From NCBI GenBank assembly GCA_008694505.1, contig VZDJ01000219.1, positions 10,096,350 to 10,160,349 on the forward strand: DNA of 64,000 nucleotides. The letters run 5' to 3'. Source of the DNA: Cyanoderma ruficeps (lineage: Eukaryota > Chordata > Aves > Passeriformes > Timaliidae). Below, piece by piece: positions 1 through 12,464 of the stretch. Below the pieces are notes generated by a model, which was not told the DNA's origin, ran no database searches, and saw only the letters and a program-made list of their open reading frames with translations. Each line of letters begins with the position of its first letter. Position 1 is the first letter of the stretch. The position numbers and the translations under genes were made by a program.

Positions 1-3000
1 AGTGACATGAAACATCAGAGAAATCAACATAAACATCACCTGGCCCCTCTCCCACCTACAGAAAGACCAAGAAATTGCATTGCTCACTTGTTCTCACAAC
101 TGCAGCCAGGCAAACGTGCCCACCTATTGCCCACCCAAGTTCTACCCGTTTTTGTCTCTTTGGCTGTTCTGCACCTACTGTAAACAAGCTGAGCTGCCCA
201 GCTGCTGCATGAACATCCTCCTTCTTCTCCCATGGTGCCCATAGTCCAGGGATAAGGCAGGGCAGGCAGGGTTGATCACCAGCCCAGTTTCCCCCTCTTG
301 CCCATGGTGGGCACAGATCCCTCCAGTACAGGCTGGAACACTCACCTTTCCTCAATAGCCAAGGTCCAGAGTTGAGTTGGAGAGGTTGGAGGCTATTTCA
401 TATTTTTCCTCACACAGCCATGATAAAACCTTCCCATTTCTCTCTACTGTTGATCTTAGCTTAGTTTGCAGTTTGAGGATTTTCAGAATGATAAATGAAT
501 GCTTATGAAGAGAGGTGAGGGCCTGGTTGGATTAAAAGGTTTGTGCCCCGGGTTTCTAGCGAGGAACTCACAAAATTTCTGGTGTTTCCCAGGCTTATTT
601 TCATTTGCCCCAGATGATGTTCCATGCCTGTACTTATTTCTGTGCATCCTGGTTTTAATCTGTTCACCTGTCTATTGCCCACCAAGTTTTTCATCCAGAG
701 AAATTCCTGTGAAGAAACAGTAGATACATTAGAGGATCTGAACTCAAACTCCAGAGGCAAATACTCCTGTTTTGCTGAATATTTCGATGTGTCATGTCAT
801 CCCACAAGGCACTGGACGTTCAGTGATGGCCCCAGCTGCACTGCCAGACAGAGGGACATCTCAGGCAGTGTCCTGCACTGGGCAGCAGTGTCCCTGCTGC
901 TCTTGTTCCCACTGTGAACATGCAGCAGCCACCCCTTCACACAGGGAAAAACCCTTCCCAGGGGTTTTCCATACACATTCACCTCCAGCACTGCACATAG
1001 CTAGAAACCATCCACCAATTCCTGGTTCTGTCTCCCAGCTTTTCTGAGTCCCCTCTACTTGCCACAGCAGGAGAGAGACAGACACTGTAATAGGCACTTC
1101 CCTAGAAGGACCTGATTTTGCAAACAAGCACAGGATGGACTTTTTGCAGGCTATGAAATGGGCTTGCAAGGGATGCCTTATGTTGTTGAAATGTAATGAC
1201 AAGGTACTCTAAATTTCGTGGCAGATGGGTGTGATTCCTGGGGCTTTTGCAAGGCATTGGGAGAAAGGAAGTTTTTCATAGACCAGGATGGAAAGCTGCT
1301 TTCAGGGACACCCAGGTGTGTCATGCAATTAAAAGACATTTATCAAAGACACGCATTTCCCAATCCTCTTCTCCAGTGCAAGAATTTTGTTTTTGTTAAA
1401 AGGAACAAATCCTGCTAGTGCCTTGCCCTGGTTTTGCAGGAAATTGGCAGGTTTTCAAATCAAAGGTGTCTTATGCTGAGCAGCCTCATCCCCAGTTATC
1501 CATGTGCTCCTGCACATCCCCTGGCAGCACCCTGAGACAATGGCCAATGCTATGGCCTTCACTGCTGAGCTTCAAGCCTTACCCCACTAATGTCTGCCCA
1601 GGTTTTGGGGTAAAAGCTCAACTTCCAGAGCTGCCACCTGCTCTATGGACAGTTCATTTTCTGGAGACTGCAACAACTCAAGGTGCCATCATGTTGTGCT
1701 GCCAACAGGCTCTGCTCACACTGTGGGACAGAAGGGACCAGCCCTGCTGAGAAACTGGGCAAATTTGGCCCTAATGCCTGTCAGCCAACAAGGATTAAAT
1801 ATTGACAAAGGGGATGATGGACACGGTGCCATGTTTGAGAGTATCAGACAGGAAGGTGCCTGGTTGCTGCAGCAACAAGGCTGGGAAGATGGGGTTTTCT
1901 TTTGGGAAGATGGGTTTTTCTTTCTCTTTTCACCTGCCAATCTTCCCCCCACGTCAGGGCTCTGCTGCTGCGGGAGATGAGCAGTGACATTTACACTCCC
2001 ACTAACAAGCTGGTTCAGTGATGGGCAGTTCTGCAGGAGAGCATCTGGTGTCACACAGCCTGAGCACAGAGGAGGGGAGTGTCCTCTCAAGCAGACAGAA
2101 TAATTTGGGGCTTTTTGTTATTATGAGCATTACTGGGGCAGGATCATGCATGGAAACAGCAGGCAGAGCCTCAGTGGGGCACTCAGGGCTTTTGACACTT
2201 CATGTGGGTCAGGTCCTGCAGCTGATGGGAGCAACGAGATGTCACTCCTGCCCAAAGAACATCTCTGCACGTCCTGCTGGGAGAGGGGAGGAAGAAAAAG
2301 GATATTAAAAGGAGGATGAGCAAGAAGTCAAGCATCACCACAGGAGCAGTTTCACTTCTCAGCCGGCTCGTGGTAGCAGGCTGTGCCATCAGCCATGTTC
2401 CTGCAGCTCAGCATTCCTCAATGCCTCAGGAATCTGCCTTTGGCTTCTTGGGAGAAACTAAGGAAGCAAAAGTGAAACTCAGGCTGCATTTTCCCCTCCC
2501 TGCATCTTTACCCACCATTGTGCTTTCAGTGCTTCCCTTTGCCTTCTGGATAAGACAACGTTCAGTTCACCCAGATTGTCACAGTAATAATGGGAATAGA
2601 AGTAATAAGAGTAATAACAATAACAATAATAATGTTGCTGCAAAGTAAATGCAAGAAAAACATAACAGCCCTGAAATGAATTGTAGTGGTGGTGCAGAAA
2701 ACTGCTTTGGGTCATCTCTTCTCTCTTACTGGTTGTTTTGCTGCTGGCATGAGGAGGAAAGTGGGAATTAAGAACCAGCAGCCTTTCCTGGTTGCCAGAC
2801 TGCTCTGCCACTGCAGCAGCAGCTGAGGACGTGCCTCATTGGACCATCCACCCCAAAGTGGGGGTGGAAATAAATATCATGGCAAACAAACCCTGAAATT
2901 TATGTATTCCCATGCCCAACAGAGCCAAGAAAGGCGGATTTCCTAAGGATCTATGGCTGCAAATCAATGACTATTGTATGGATTGCACTGATCCATTTAT

Positions 3001-5612
3001 TTGAAGGAGAGCATCAATAGGTTTTCTCTTGTCTAGTGTCGTCCTTTTGCACAAAGCTTGGATGTTCCTGCTATTGTGGAGATTTCCACCCTTCTGTTAA
3101 ATCAAGGTGGAAGTACAGACTGGCAATTATTAGTAATACACAGATAAACAGGGATTCTCCACCTGCATCCCTGTCCCCATTCTCCCCTCTGAGCAGAGAG
3201 CATGTGCTAATCAGCCACATTTCATTAAGAAGCCAGGTTATAAGGTTAGGATGCTGAGAAGGGCAGTCCCCTTTTAGTGTCTTTATCCCTCCCTGAAGAT
3301 GAGCTAGCACCTTCAGACTGAATTTTAAAAGGCAAAGTACCTGATATGTTGTAACACAGTTTCCTCCGAGTAATTGCTCTGCTTGCCTATAGCTCCACTA
3401 AAAAAAGCCTCCCAGCATTTCCCAATTGGTGCTTAAAAGTACACCCAACAATCTGCAGAGAAGAGATGACTGAACAAATACACAGTCAAGCCTGGGGGGA
3501 AAGCTGCATGAAGGCAGATTAGAAAAGACCAGGGAAATAATCTTTCAAATATTGAAACTGCAGAAATTAAGAGGATATTTGCAGAAACCTCTCATTACGG
3601 AGGGCACAGAGAAAGCATCAAGATTGCAACCTGACCAGTGCACGAATGTTGTACAAGGGAGAAACTCAACCTTTCCACCAGAACATGGTGACCACGACGA
3701 GTCCTTTGTCAAAGTGATCAATCAGCAAGGCACAGAAAATGAGATCACTCGTGGAGTTTTTTCCAGCAACTGAAACACAGCAGGGCTGGCCCCATAACAA
3801 CCTTTGCATCTTTCAGCAGAGAGTTCAGGATGGAAAGTTGCTCCCCATGGTACCAGAGCCCACAGTGGGAGCTCCAGCTGGGAAGAAGCTTGGCAGCTTG
3901 CATGGGCAGTGGGTCAGATGAAGGAGAAACAGAAGAAAAAATATCTTTTTAGCATTCTTAATTGGAACCCACCTTTCTTCTAATTTAAAAAAAAAAATTC
4001 TCTTCTGTTACAGGCTTTTTTTAATTGTGAAAATTGGGATGTTTTCATGACTTGGGGGTTGACTTTTTTGCCATCAAACTCTAATGCAGAAAGAGACAGA
4101 ATCCTTTGCAAAACATATTGCCTGAAAGACTGTACCAGTGTCAGGCAGTCTGCCCTGTATTGAAACCTTCCATGCTCATGTGATGTTCCAGTTTGGACCC
4201 TTTCGACGTCACTCCAATATCCTTTGCTGTTTCCTGAATCCCCTCCCTTCCCCAAAGCTGTGGGCTTTTTCTTGTAAAACCTGCCAAGAAAAGCAAGTGA
4301 ATCAACTGTCCTACAAGGGCAAGGAACAGGCTGTGCCACCCACCAGTCCATGTGTCCATGGAGCAGCAGAGAAGAACACCAAGAACTGTACAGAGGCTTC
4401 ATTACCAGCTGCAGACATTTCCACAGGCACTGATGTTATCCTTTAACTGTGTGACTTCATCTCAAATGAGCCACATGCAATTTTCCTCCCACGTCCACAG
4501 AGCAGGGCTGTCAGGGCTGCTCAGACTCTGGTGGCCCCAGCAGATTTGCACTGAGCTGTTGGGCTGGCCCTGGGGAATCTCTACTGTCAAACTGGTATCA
4601 AGACAACACTGCAGAGTAGCAGCAAGCACGGAGCAGGGGGCTCGGTCTGGTTCACTGTAGAGAAAACCTGTTCTAGAAGCAGGAGCCTTGCACATGCAGC
4701 TGAGCCAGGTTTGGGATCCTGCTGCTGCCCAGATTATCCTCACACCCCAACTCAACCTGGTCATCGTGGAGGAGAAGGTTTTGAGAACTGCAGGGGGTGA
4801 CATCAGGGTTAGATGTGGGAACTTGGTTTCCCTCGCAGTGAAATGAGTCTTTCTGAGCCTTGTCTCTTCCCCAGAGAGCTGTGAGGATTCATTAGGCAAT
4901 TGTAAAATCAGAATGTAGCTGCTGACTAAAAGTTGTGGCTCATTAATAGCCCTACTTATTGCCAACCAAATAATTAGCTTAGACATGCATCAGCAGGCCT
5001 TGATTGCGTATGAAATAACTGCCTTATTACATAGAAATCAAACGAGTTTCTGAGGACAGCTCAGGTGTCACCTCAACCCCAGAATCGAAAAGGAAAAGAA
5101 AAAAAAATGAAAAAAAAGCCCATCCACTTCAATGTGTTGCTCAGCAACAGAATTTGCGGGGGAAACAATCTAGGAATGAAGGAATGAGCATTTCCAAGAG
5201 AACAGGTTATTTCAGGCAAGACATCAGGGACAAGCAAATGTCACAGAGGAGGAACACTTCAAATTTTTTTTCCTCCTTTAATCAATAATTCAAACTAGAC
5301 ATTTTAGATAAAACAAGCATTTAAGTTAGCTGATTGAAAAACAGAGATCCCCAAACCTTTACCAAGAGTCACATTGCTGAGGAAAATGTTTGTTTGTTTG
5401 TCTGAGGGAAACGTTAGATTTACTAGACACCGAATTAAAAATTTAAAAAATGCTCTTAGAAATGTCACTTGTTCATTTAAAGAGGAAGATGATGTAATGC
5501 CAGTAACTGCTATGTTGTGCAGCATCCTTCCCAAGGCAATTCCATATTAATTTTGTTGTTCTCCTTTCCCCGTGTGCCCTCCTTTCTCCCTCCCTTCTCC
5601 TGTTTCTTCCAG
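1..5612 (+). other. GRIA1: GRIA1 intron, 3' part, no coding exon seen
   Basis: This is intron sequence upstream of the GRIA1 exon for the last membrane helix. I looked for the flip and flop exons and for other AMPA-receptor ligand-binding exons and recognised none, so they lie upstream of the window and this intron exceeds 5.6 kb. It ends in a long pyrimidine tract and AG at 5611-5612. Visible simple sequence includes an AAT/AAC-rich microsatellite at 2584-2632 and an A-rich tract near 5088-5119. An AT-rich, TAAT-containing block at about 4880-5010 is discussed as a possible conserved element. Confidence 0.75.
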
Positions 5613-5747
5613 GACAAGACGAGCGCGCTGAGTCTCAGCAATGTGGCGGGGGTTTTCTATATCCTCATCGGTGGGCTCGGACTCGCCATGCTGGTTGCCT
5701 TAATCGAGTTTTGTTACAAGTCCAGAAGTGAATCAAAGCGGATGAAG
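5613..5747 (+). CDS. GRIA1: GRIA1 exon: fourth transmembrane helix and juxtamembrane tail
   Basis: The exon is 135 bp (45 codons) and starts GAC AAG ACG. The acceptor is a strong C/T tract ending in TTCTTCCAG. It encodes the [10 protein letters not shown] linker, a hydrophobic helix of about 21 residues, a cysteine matching the palmitoylated Cys811 and the basic-serine segment SRSESKRMK, which binds protein 4.1 family members in mammals. The donor is AAG followed by GTGGCA, which lacks the usual G at +5. Reading through it would stay open for 48 more codons, to a TAG at 5892-5894. Confidence 0.96.
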
Positions 5748-7904
5748 GTGGCAACCCGTTCCACGGCCTTTCACACCTTCTCTCTGGCCCTCCCCCGGCT
5801 CCAAAGCTGCCTTCAGAGACGGATGCAGCCCACACCATGGGTGGAAAGCCAAGACATAGGGATAATGACGTGGCTGGGTCACTCAACTTGCTAGAAAGGA
5901 ATAGAACCATCTGAGGGAGCTGAAAGAGGGTCAAGTGGGCTGTCATGGGGAGCTGATGCAAGATCAGACGTGTGGCAGGATGCTAATTCAAAATCCAGAT
6001 GTAGAGCAAAACCATAGCACAAGCAGCAACAGAAACACATTGAAATTCCTTAAAACTAATGAAGGCAGACCATGGCAATGTGTGTGCAGCATGGATGGAG
6101 CGTGCTGGGGCTGGTGTGATACAGCCCGTTGCTGCAATATGGAAAAATCTCCAATCCCAGGCTCTTAACAGCAAGATAAACCTGGGGGAGTGCAGTAATG
6201 ATTCACATCCTGTTGTTCCCTTTGCTGGCATCCTGCTGGCACCATTTCCAGGCTGACAACACCAATGTGTGCTCAGAGCATTGTTGCCCTGGAATGGATT
6301 ATGTGGGCCTCCAAATTCCAGAATAATGGTTCCTCTTTGAGAGAAATTGGCCTCCAATGTACCCTGTAATGGTTATTTTAACTCCACGCTGTCATGGTCT
6401 TGCAGAAGCATATTTCCTATAGCCCAGGAGATCTGTTTCAGCCCTAAATTCTGGTGTGCCTGAATTTCCAAGTGTCATGTCAAGAGTGGATTAGATTTGA
6501 GAGCCTTGAGATAGACATTTGAGATCCTTGGAGATAGACTTCTAATGCAGCATCTGTGGAGCAAATATATCTTGGCAATTCTTTATACAGTTACTGTGGT
6601 GTCCAAGGAGGCAGTGGGATATGTGATACATCCCTTGTCTTCGTCATCTTGACCTCTCCCATGAACATGGAATTTGTTATGGGCATATGAAGTATGCAGT
6701 GAGTTTCAAAAAATCCAAATAGGTTTTTATTTCACTGAAACTCACCGAGAATCAAAAGGAAAATAAGCGACTGCTTCTTTGGTTTTTATGTCTCCATTTC
6801 ACAGCATTCTCAAAGTTTTGTCAGCAATGATAACATTTCCAATGCACTTAAAATGTGCTACAGCTCTTTTCCCATTGAGGTTCAGGAAATTCCATAGGCA
6901 AGGAGAGATACCTTGAGCACAGGGGTAAAACAATATGAACAAATAGTGTCCATGGAACTACAAAGGTTAGATTTGTGCCCACTGTAAAACTAGGTGTGGC
7001 ACAAATACACTGCAAAAAAAGTGTCAGAATGCAATAGATCAATAGCTGTTCCAGTTTTATCTGTTATGGGTAATTCTTCACCTGAATATCCCAGTCCAGA
7101 AAGAATGATGGTGCCCTTGGAGATAGTTTGAATGCAGAGAAACCAAACTGGCTTTATCTTTTAGTTTAATTGTTCTAAGCAGGTGGTTTCCTTAGATCTC
7201 CAAAAGCGAATGTTTTGGATGGATCTGGAATAGAAAGATGAATTTTGGGTTCCTGAATTAGGCTTGCATTTCCTAGTTACTTCAGTCATCACTGTAGACA
7301 AAAACATAGGCACATGCTCAAGTTCTCACATGAGGAAAGTTAAACATATGTTTGCAGTGAGTCAGAGTCCACTGTGCATAACAGTCCTGGAGTAGCAATA
7401 GCATCTCTATGGGGGAAGTGTGTAAAATACCTCTGCTCAGATCCAGGATGACTGTTCTTATGTTGTAGAGTTCGAGGAGGTTTTTGGCATATGGCACCGA
7501 TGCTTTATACCCCAAAATACTGCTGAAACATTTAATTTTGCATGTAGAAGAGGTGTGAATGAACAGAGCAGATGCAGTGGAGACATGCAGAAATTGAGAG
7601 TCTGAATGGAGACAAGGAAGGGGAGAACAGTAACAGAAAGACAACGCTGGTTAATATTGTGATTTCTCCAACATTGCAAAGGACAGGGGGAGACCCCCCC
7701 GTCTTTCCTAAAAAGGGTTTTTGTTTAATCCCACAGCAATCAATCAACGAAGCCATACAGACATCAACCCTTCCCAGGCCAGCTGCAGCAGGAGGCAGTG
7801 GAGAAAATGGACGTGTGGTCAGCCACGATTTCCCCAAATCCATGCAGACGATCCCATGCATGAGCCACAGCACTGGCATGTCCCTGGGAGCTACAGGATT
7901 ATAA
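5613..7904 (+). CDS. GRIA1: Glutamate receptor AMPA-type subunit 1 (GluA1), C-terminal part
   Basis: GluA1 is a pore-forming subunit of AMPA-type glutamate-gated cation channels in the postsynaptic membrane. Only the last two coding exons lie in the window: 5613-5747 (45 residues) and 7716-7904 (62 residues plus TAA). Both splice in phase 0. The first exon carries the linker, the fourth membrane helix with its [17 protein letters not shown] core, and the basic juxtamembrane segment. The second encodes the cytoplasmic tail, ending in ATGL, the PDZ-binding C-terminus typical of GluA1. Counting from the mature rat/human numbering, Cys811 (palmitoylation), Ser816, Ser818, Ser831 and Thr840 are present, but position 845 is Ala and the loop after Arg843 is about four residues shorter. 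Identity is firm; paralogues GRIA2-4 have different tails. Family roles are established knowledge; the numbering is my own alignment from memory. Confidence 0.97.
5748..7715 (+). other. GRIA1: GRIA1 last intron
   Basis: This is a phase-0 intron of 1968 bp between the membrane-helix exon and the tail exon. The donor is GTGGCA and the acceptor is CCTAAAAAG after a C/T-rich stretch at about 7694-7709. I see no further coding exon or recognisable repeat in it. Confidence 0.85.
7716..7904 (+). CDS. GRIA1: GRIA1 terminal coding exon: cytoplasmic tail
   Basis: The 62 codons plus TAA start with [14 protein letters not shown] and end GATGL. The exon carries the CaMKII/PKC site equivalent to Ser831 (codon 7740-7742) and the Thr840 equivalent (7767-7769). 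After LPR (arginine at 7776-7778) comes [11 protein letters not shown]; from memory, mammals have an Asn-Ser-Gly-Ala-Gly-Ala-Ser-Ser type stretch there, so the PKA serine 845 is absent. The next segment, [15 protein letters not shown], is near-identical to mammals. The C-terminal ATGL is the binding motif for SAP97-type PDZ proteins. Confidence 0.96.
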   Translation, partial: GFCLIPQQSINEAIQTSTLPRPAAAGGSGENGRVVSHDFPKSMQTIPCMSHSTGMSLGATGL

Positions 7905-9549
7905 TTGGCCTTTTGACCCATTGCCTGGGTGAGAGCAGGGGCAGCCCAACTCCACCCCTCCAGAGCCAAAAAACATACCCAACACCAACAAGACAAACGA
8001 TGATGACAGAAGGGACAATTGGATGGATCTTCTCAAGGAAATCAAATCAATTTCCCTTTTTATTTGCAAACAGATCCACTGGCAGGAGAACAGAAACAGG
8101 TCTGTACTGCAATAAGGAGAGTGTAATGGGATTTTACAGACTCGTGAACCATCCCTGATCAAGGAACCACTGGAACACTAATGAGGACTACGCCATTTTG
8201 TTTTAACTTGGTTGTTAATAAGTCTTAGTGTGTGCAATATATATATTTTTTCTTACTAATTCCTGTGGTGTCAGGGTAACATCAGCCCTTTCCCCCTTCC
8301 CTGCTCAGTCCTTCAATCTGGTTTAGTTCGGGATGCAAACCACAGTGTCTGAGCTACTAACAGCAAAAAAAGAAATACGTGGCAAGCTGAACTCAGTGCA
8401 GGGCATCAGCATTGACCTCTTTTGTCCATCGTGGTTCTGCCCTCGTTGTTCTGCAGGGAACTTGGGCTGTGGAGTTATCTCAGCGAGGCAGACGGGGCTG
8501 CCCCCGGCTCTCCCTGCAGCAGGAAGGACTCGATGCAGGAAGAACCTGAACAAAAACATGAGGCTGTTTTACAGGGGGTGAAGTCATGGGTGAGTTTGGA
8601 AACCCCAGGTAGCATGAGGACAAAGCAGTAATTCTTCCAGAGATGCTTCAAGAGGAAAATCACATGCCTGGAGTGGAGAGTGGCAGACTGGAGCAGAAGG
8701 TCGGTCTAAGATCACGGTCGGCTGCTGAAGAGGGAAAGTAAATGTGGCATTCCCCTCACGTGTGACTCTCCTGCCCAGGTTATTGGGGGCTAATAAGCAA
8801 TTGTGAACCATTTCTTCATTGCTTAGCTTCTGTGTGTGCTCCCTTTCTGGTGGTCACATAAGGGAACCACCTTGGGCTGGGCATAGGCCATCTCCAGACA
8901 CCCAGTTCTAGACAGCTGCCAATTAACCAGCGCAACAACGTGCTACACGTCTTGGGCCTGCAATGAGGACACCCCTGCCCTCCTGCTCTGAAATCCCTTT
9001 ATGGCCATTCTTTTCTAACTCAGAGGGACATTTTGTAGGTAGCTGGCCAGAATGGATTCCTGGAAGGAACTGCTGAAGCAAACCAAGGAGGAGATCCTAC
9101 AAGAGTAACCATGACATTCAGCAGCATCAGTGCTGGTCACATTCAATCTGCCCATCAAGCTGTGGCCTGTCTGGGTACAAAGCCAACCGTAGCAGATTCC
9201 CACTCGTATCCTTAGGGAGGGGGAAGCATCCACAAGCCAGGAAAGCAGGCTGCTGACCCAAAACTTGGTGTTGCAGAAACCCACAGTGCCAGACAGGCAG
9301 CTGGGGGTCCAGCCACAGGCCTGGAGATCAGGAGAGCAAGAATGGTTTTCCAGAACCACACCGAAAGTTCATTCTGTGAATCTCTGGCATGGACAGGCAA
9401 ATGCTTCCCACCCTGGTGGGCCTGAGACACCTCAGGGCTGTGACATTCTCAAGTGAAGGATTCCCAGAGGAATGCCTGGTGAGGGAGAAGACCTGTGGGG
9501 CAGGAGTCACAGCGAGCCCACTTAGCCTGGTCCCATCTCACTGATGGCA

Positions 9550-9555
9550 AATAAA
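9550..9555 (+). promoter_or_regulatory. Candidate poly(A) signal AATAAA for GRIA1
   Basis: Canonical hexamer about 1.65 kb after the GRIA1 stop, in sense orientation. A chance match cannot be excluded without transcript ends. Confidence 0.3.
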
Positions 9556-10377
9556 GTTCAGAGGTTCTCACAGAGTCTAACAAACACCTGTCCAGAGACT
9601 GAGCTGCTACTGGAGCATTCTGAGCTGCTTTTTTCTCATTTTCTTTACTCTTTTCTGTTTTTTGCAACATAGCAAGAGGAGCTGTGAAGGAAGGGAGGCA
9701 GGTGAAGAGAAAACAACACAGGCAAATGACTGGCACGAGTCTATGAGGAGAATCTGGAAGTAAGGCTGGAAACTGTGTGAATGCCAGTTTCCATTAGTGT
9801 ATGACTGTGCAGAGCAATACATTTACCACCTTTAACACCAGCCTGGTCTGAAGCATCTGCTCCACTTATTCACTTGTCATGCAACAATTTGGACAGCAGC
9901 AAGTCAGAGTCAAGGTCCTAAGCCTGGACACAGCCAATGTATTCCTCTCTCCAAAACTGGGAACATTGTGATCTTCATCTCTCATTGCTGAACATGAACT
10001 CTGTTATCAGCCACTCCAAACACCACTTCAGGGCGCATTCTGTTGTTTATCATTATTTTTAACCTGCTTCTCTTAATTTTAACTTCAGTTCTGTGTAACG
10101 CTAGCACAAGTGGAGCCATCCTTATCAGCACAAGTTCTTTTTTCCATGTCCAGAGCCCTCAGATGAGTCTCCTGCCTCAGCTCTTGTCGTGGTCTGGGCC
10201 AGTGTGGTGGGAACAGGCTGCTGGTACCCACCAGTGCCCCATCGTCCTCCAGGAACAGGACCCCGTGGCAGCAGGTCACAGCAGTCTCACGAGCAGCAGC
10301 AGTGCTAGAACTGGCCACCTGTGGCATGAAGATGTGAGATGCAGCTGTCAAAGGCTTTTGATCAGTGGAGGGGTTAC

Positions 10378-10424
10378 AAAAAAAAAAAAAAAAAAAAAAN
10401 AAAAAAAAAAAAAAAAAAAAAAAA
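10378..10424 (+). repeat. Poly(A) run with one N
   Basis: A 47-base adenine tract is interrupted only by an N at 10400. I looked for target-site duplication or a recognisable retrocopy body next to it and found none. The N most likely marks an unresolved homopolymer length. Confidence 0.9.
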
Positions 10425-10657
10425 GGTGAATAGGACAAAAGCGTGGAAAATGTAAACTTGTAATATGTATTTTTACTACACTTTTCTTAAAAATAGAGTA
10501 ATGGTAAAACTCTTAAAGACATTGACATTTTTTCTCAACAGGATTCCATATTTAACAGTTTTGGCTTTCATTAAATTTTGCTCTTTGGTACCTGGATCTT
10601 TTATTTAACAGATATATTTGTTTTAACTCTCTTTTGGTTTTTCTTTCTTTCTTTCTC

Positions 10658-10683
10658 TTTTTTTTTTTTTTTTTTTTTTTTNT
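10658..10683 (+). repeat. Poly(T) run with one N, after a TTTC microsatellite
   Basis: A short run of TTTC repeats (from about 10641) passes into a thymine tract with an N at 10682. This is simple sequence with an unresolved length. Confidence 0.9.
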
Positions 10684-10974
10684 GCAAAGGATTTTGCTTT
10701 ATCAAATGCAATGGTGTTTTTCTTTTCACGTTCTCTTTTTTTCAAGCAACATTTTTATTGGTAATTATTATTTACACAAAAAAAAAGGAAACTATCAGCT
10801 GGAATTTTAGAACCAAGGATCCATGATCCATTTCTCATACCTGTCCATGCCGTTTTGTGCCAGTGCTGGATGTGTGGAAATGAAAATGATGTTACCCCTC
10901 AGGCAATATTACCCAACCTGAATCAAAAGAGATTTCTTTGATTTTTGCTGTGTCTGACTTGTGAACAGCAGCCG

Positions 10975-10980
10975 AATAAA
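10975..10980 (+). promoter_or_regulatory. Candidate poly(A) signal AATAAA
   Basis: Canonical hexamer about 3.07 kb after the GRIA1 stop. It could be the distal end of the GRIA1 transcript, but this is not proven. Confidence 0.3.
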
Positions 10981-12421
10981 CTGCTTCAGGTTGAAATTGG
11001 GAATCTATCTAATATTTACCCAAGAGTCAGGAAACTAAATATTCATTGGGTTCAAAATTAATGATTTTGCTTTGTTTGGAGTCTTGTGGGGTTATTTTTT
11101 GAGGAGGGCTCTTAGAGGATTTTAGCTTGTTTTTACAGAGAGAGAAGACATGGCCAGCTCAGAGAAAACTCAGAACCAGCACTGGTCCAAAAATCCCTAC
11201 CAGGATCAGCTTTCCTAGGAGCTCCCATGCTGTTTCAGAGGCTTGGACGTTTAAGATGCTTCTCACTCAGTTTTCACACAACAAACCTGCAGAGTTCCTC
11301 ATCCAAAAGCCTATTGAGGGGCGAAAAAGAGGAGGATTTAAAGGGTGTTGGACATTTATGCAAATACTGACAACTACTGAGGGAAACTGCACTCATTAAT
11401 GCCATGGTCTTGTGGAGCACTTGGTGTTAGAGGTGGGGAAGGACTCTCCTTCCCATATCCTCATTTCCAGTTATCATTTGGGAAAGCTGAGATACAGAAA
11501 TGCCTTTTGACCAGGCACCCCACAGGGCCAACATTAGAGAACCAAGATCTCCAGCATCCACAAGTGGTGTTTTACCCACTGGTAAGTTTTAAATATAGAA
11601 TCAGCAAGGGGCAGAATTAATACGTTTTGAAAGGGGCAGTGAACCCTGAGGCTTCAAAGAACAAGAGATTCCCAAGCACTGGGGCCTGAAGGAGAGGTTT
11701 CCCAAGGGCAGGCTGTGCTGGATCAGCTCAGTTTGGTCTTCCACAATTCCCTGGGCATCCAGTGCTTTGCTGTGGGCTTGGATTCTGTCACAAAATGCCC
11801 TTCTTGCTCAGTGGTTCACTCTTGGTTCCCAGTGTTAGTTATTTGCAAAAATGCACAAGAAGCATTCCTTTATATCTTAGAGTAAACAGGACAAAATTTC
11901 CTCCTAGTGGCAAAAGCAGATATTCCTTGTAATAGTCTCCAGCAAGAATCCTTCTTCAGCAGTTGTTGAAGCAAACAAACCTCACTGAACCCTGGAGTGC
12001 AGCAGGAGAGTCACAGATGTATCACCCAATCCATTCCTTTGCTATGGGATCAGGACCCAAAAGAAGCCCCAAAAAGATCTGGCTGGGCTTGTTTGTCCTA
12101 CCTGCCACCAAGTGGAGGGACAACTTAAATCATCTAAGTTCAGGGAAGGGACAGGGCGTGCCTCAAAGCGTTCTGTAAACCAGTGGGTACCACTGGTCTG
12201 TTCAGCTCCAGCAACTCAGTGCTGTGTGTACATCAGAAGTTTTGGGAGACATGGGGAAGTTTTCAGTGTGAACACAGTCTCCCGCTCAGTTTCCAATGAC
12301 ATGGTCTGTCACCCAGGTCTCACATGTGGCTCTGGGTCCCAGAGAAACATTTCTGGGCACATTTCTAAGCCACATGTCAGAGCTTAGACACCACCTTGAG
12401 GATGGGGACACATGGGCTCCT

Positions 12422-12464
12422 ACCAGACAAGGTACCAGCCAAGGGACTAGCCAAGGTACCAGCT
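12422..12464 (+). repeat. Short tandem repeat, 12-bp unit, about 3.5 copies
   Basis: The unit is ACCAGCCAAGGT with small variations, so GGTACC recurs at unit junctions. It is very short and local. Confidence 0.7.

Larger units (their letters stand above)
7905..10980 (+). other. GRIA1: Probable GRIA1 3' UTR region
   Basis: This sequence follows the GRIA1 stop codon. The 3' UTR end is not certain. AATAAA hexamers on the + strand lie at 9550-9555 and 10975-10980, either of which could define it. I see no coding sequence. The stretch contains two long homopolymers (10378-10424 and 10658-10683). Confidence 0.4.

Noticed and set aside
1..5612. GRIA1 flip/flop or other upstream exons
   Set aside because: I looked for the KWWYDKGEC-type segment and other ligand-binding motifs on the + strand and found none.
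10021..10424. Retrocopy or SINE ending in the poly(A) run
   Set aside because: No recognisable body, no frame and no target-site duplication.
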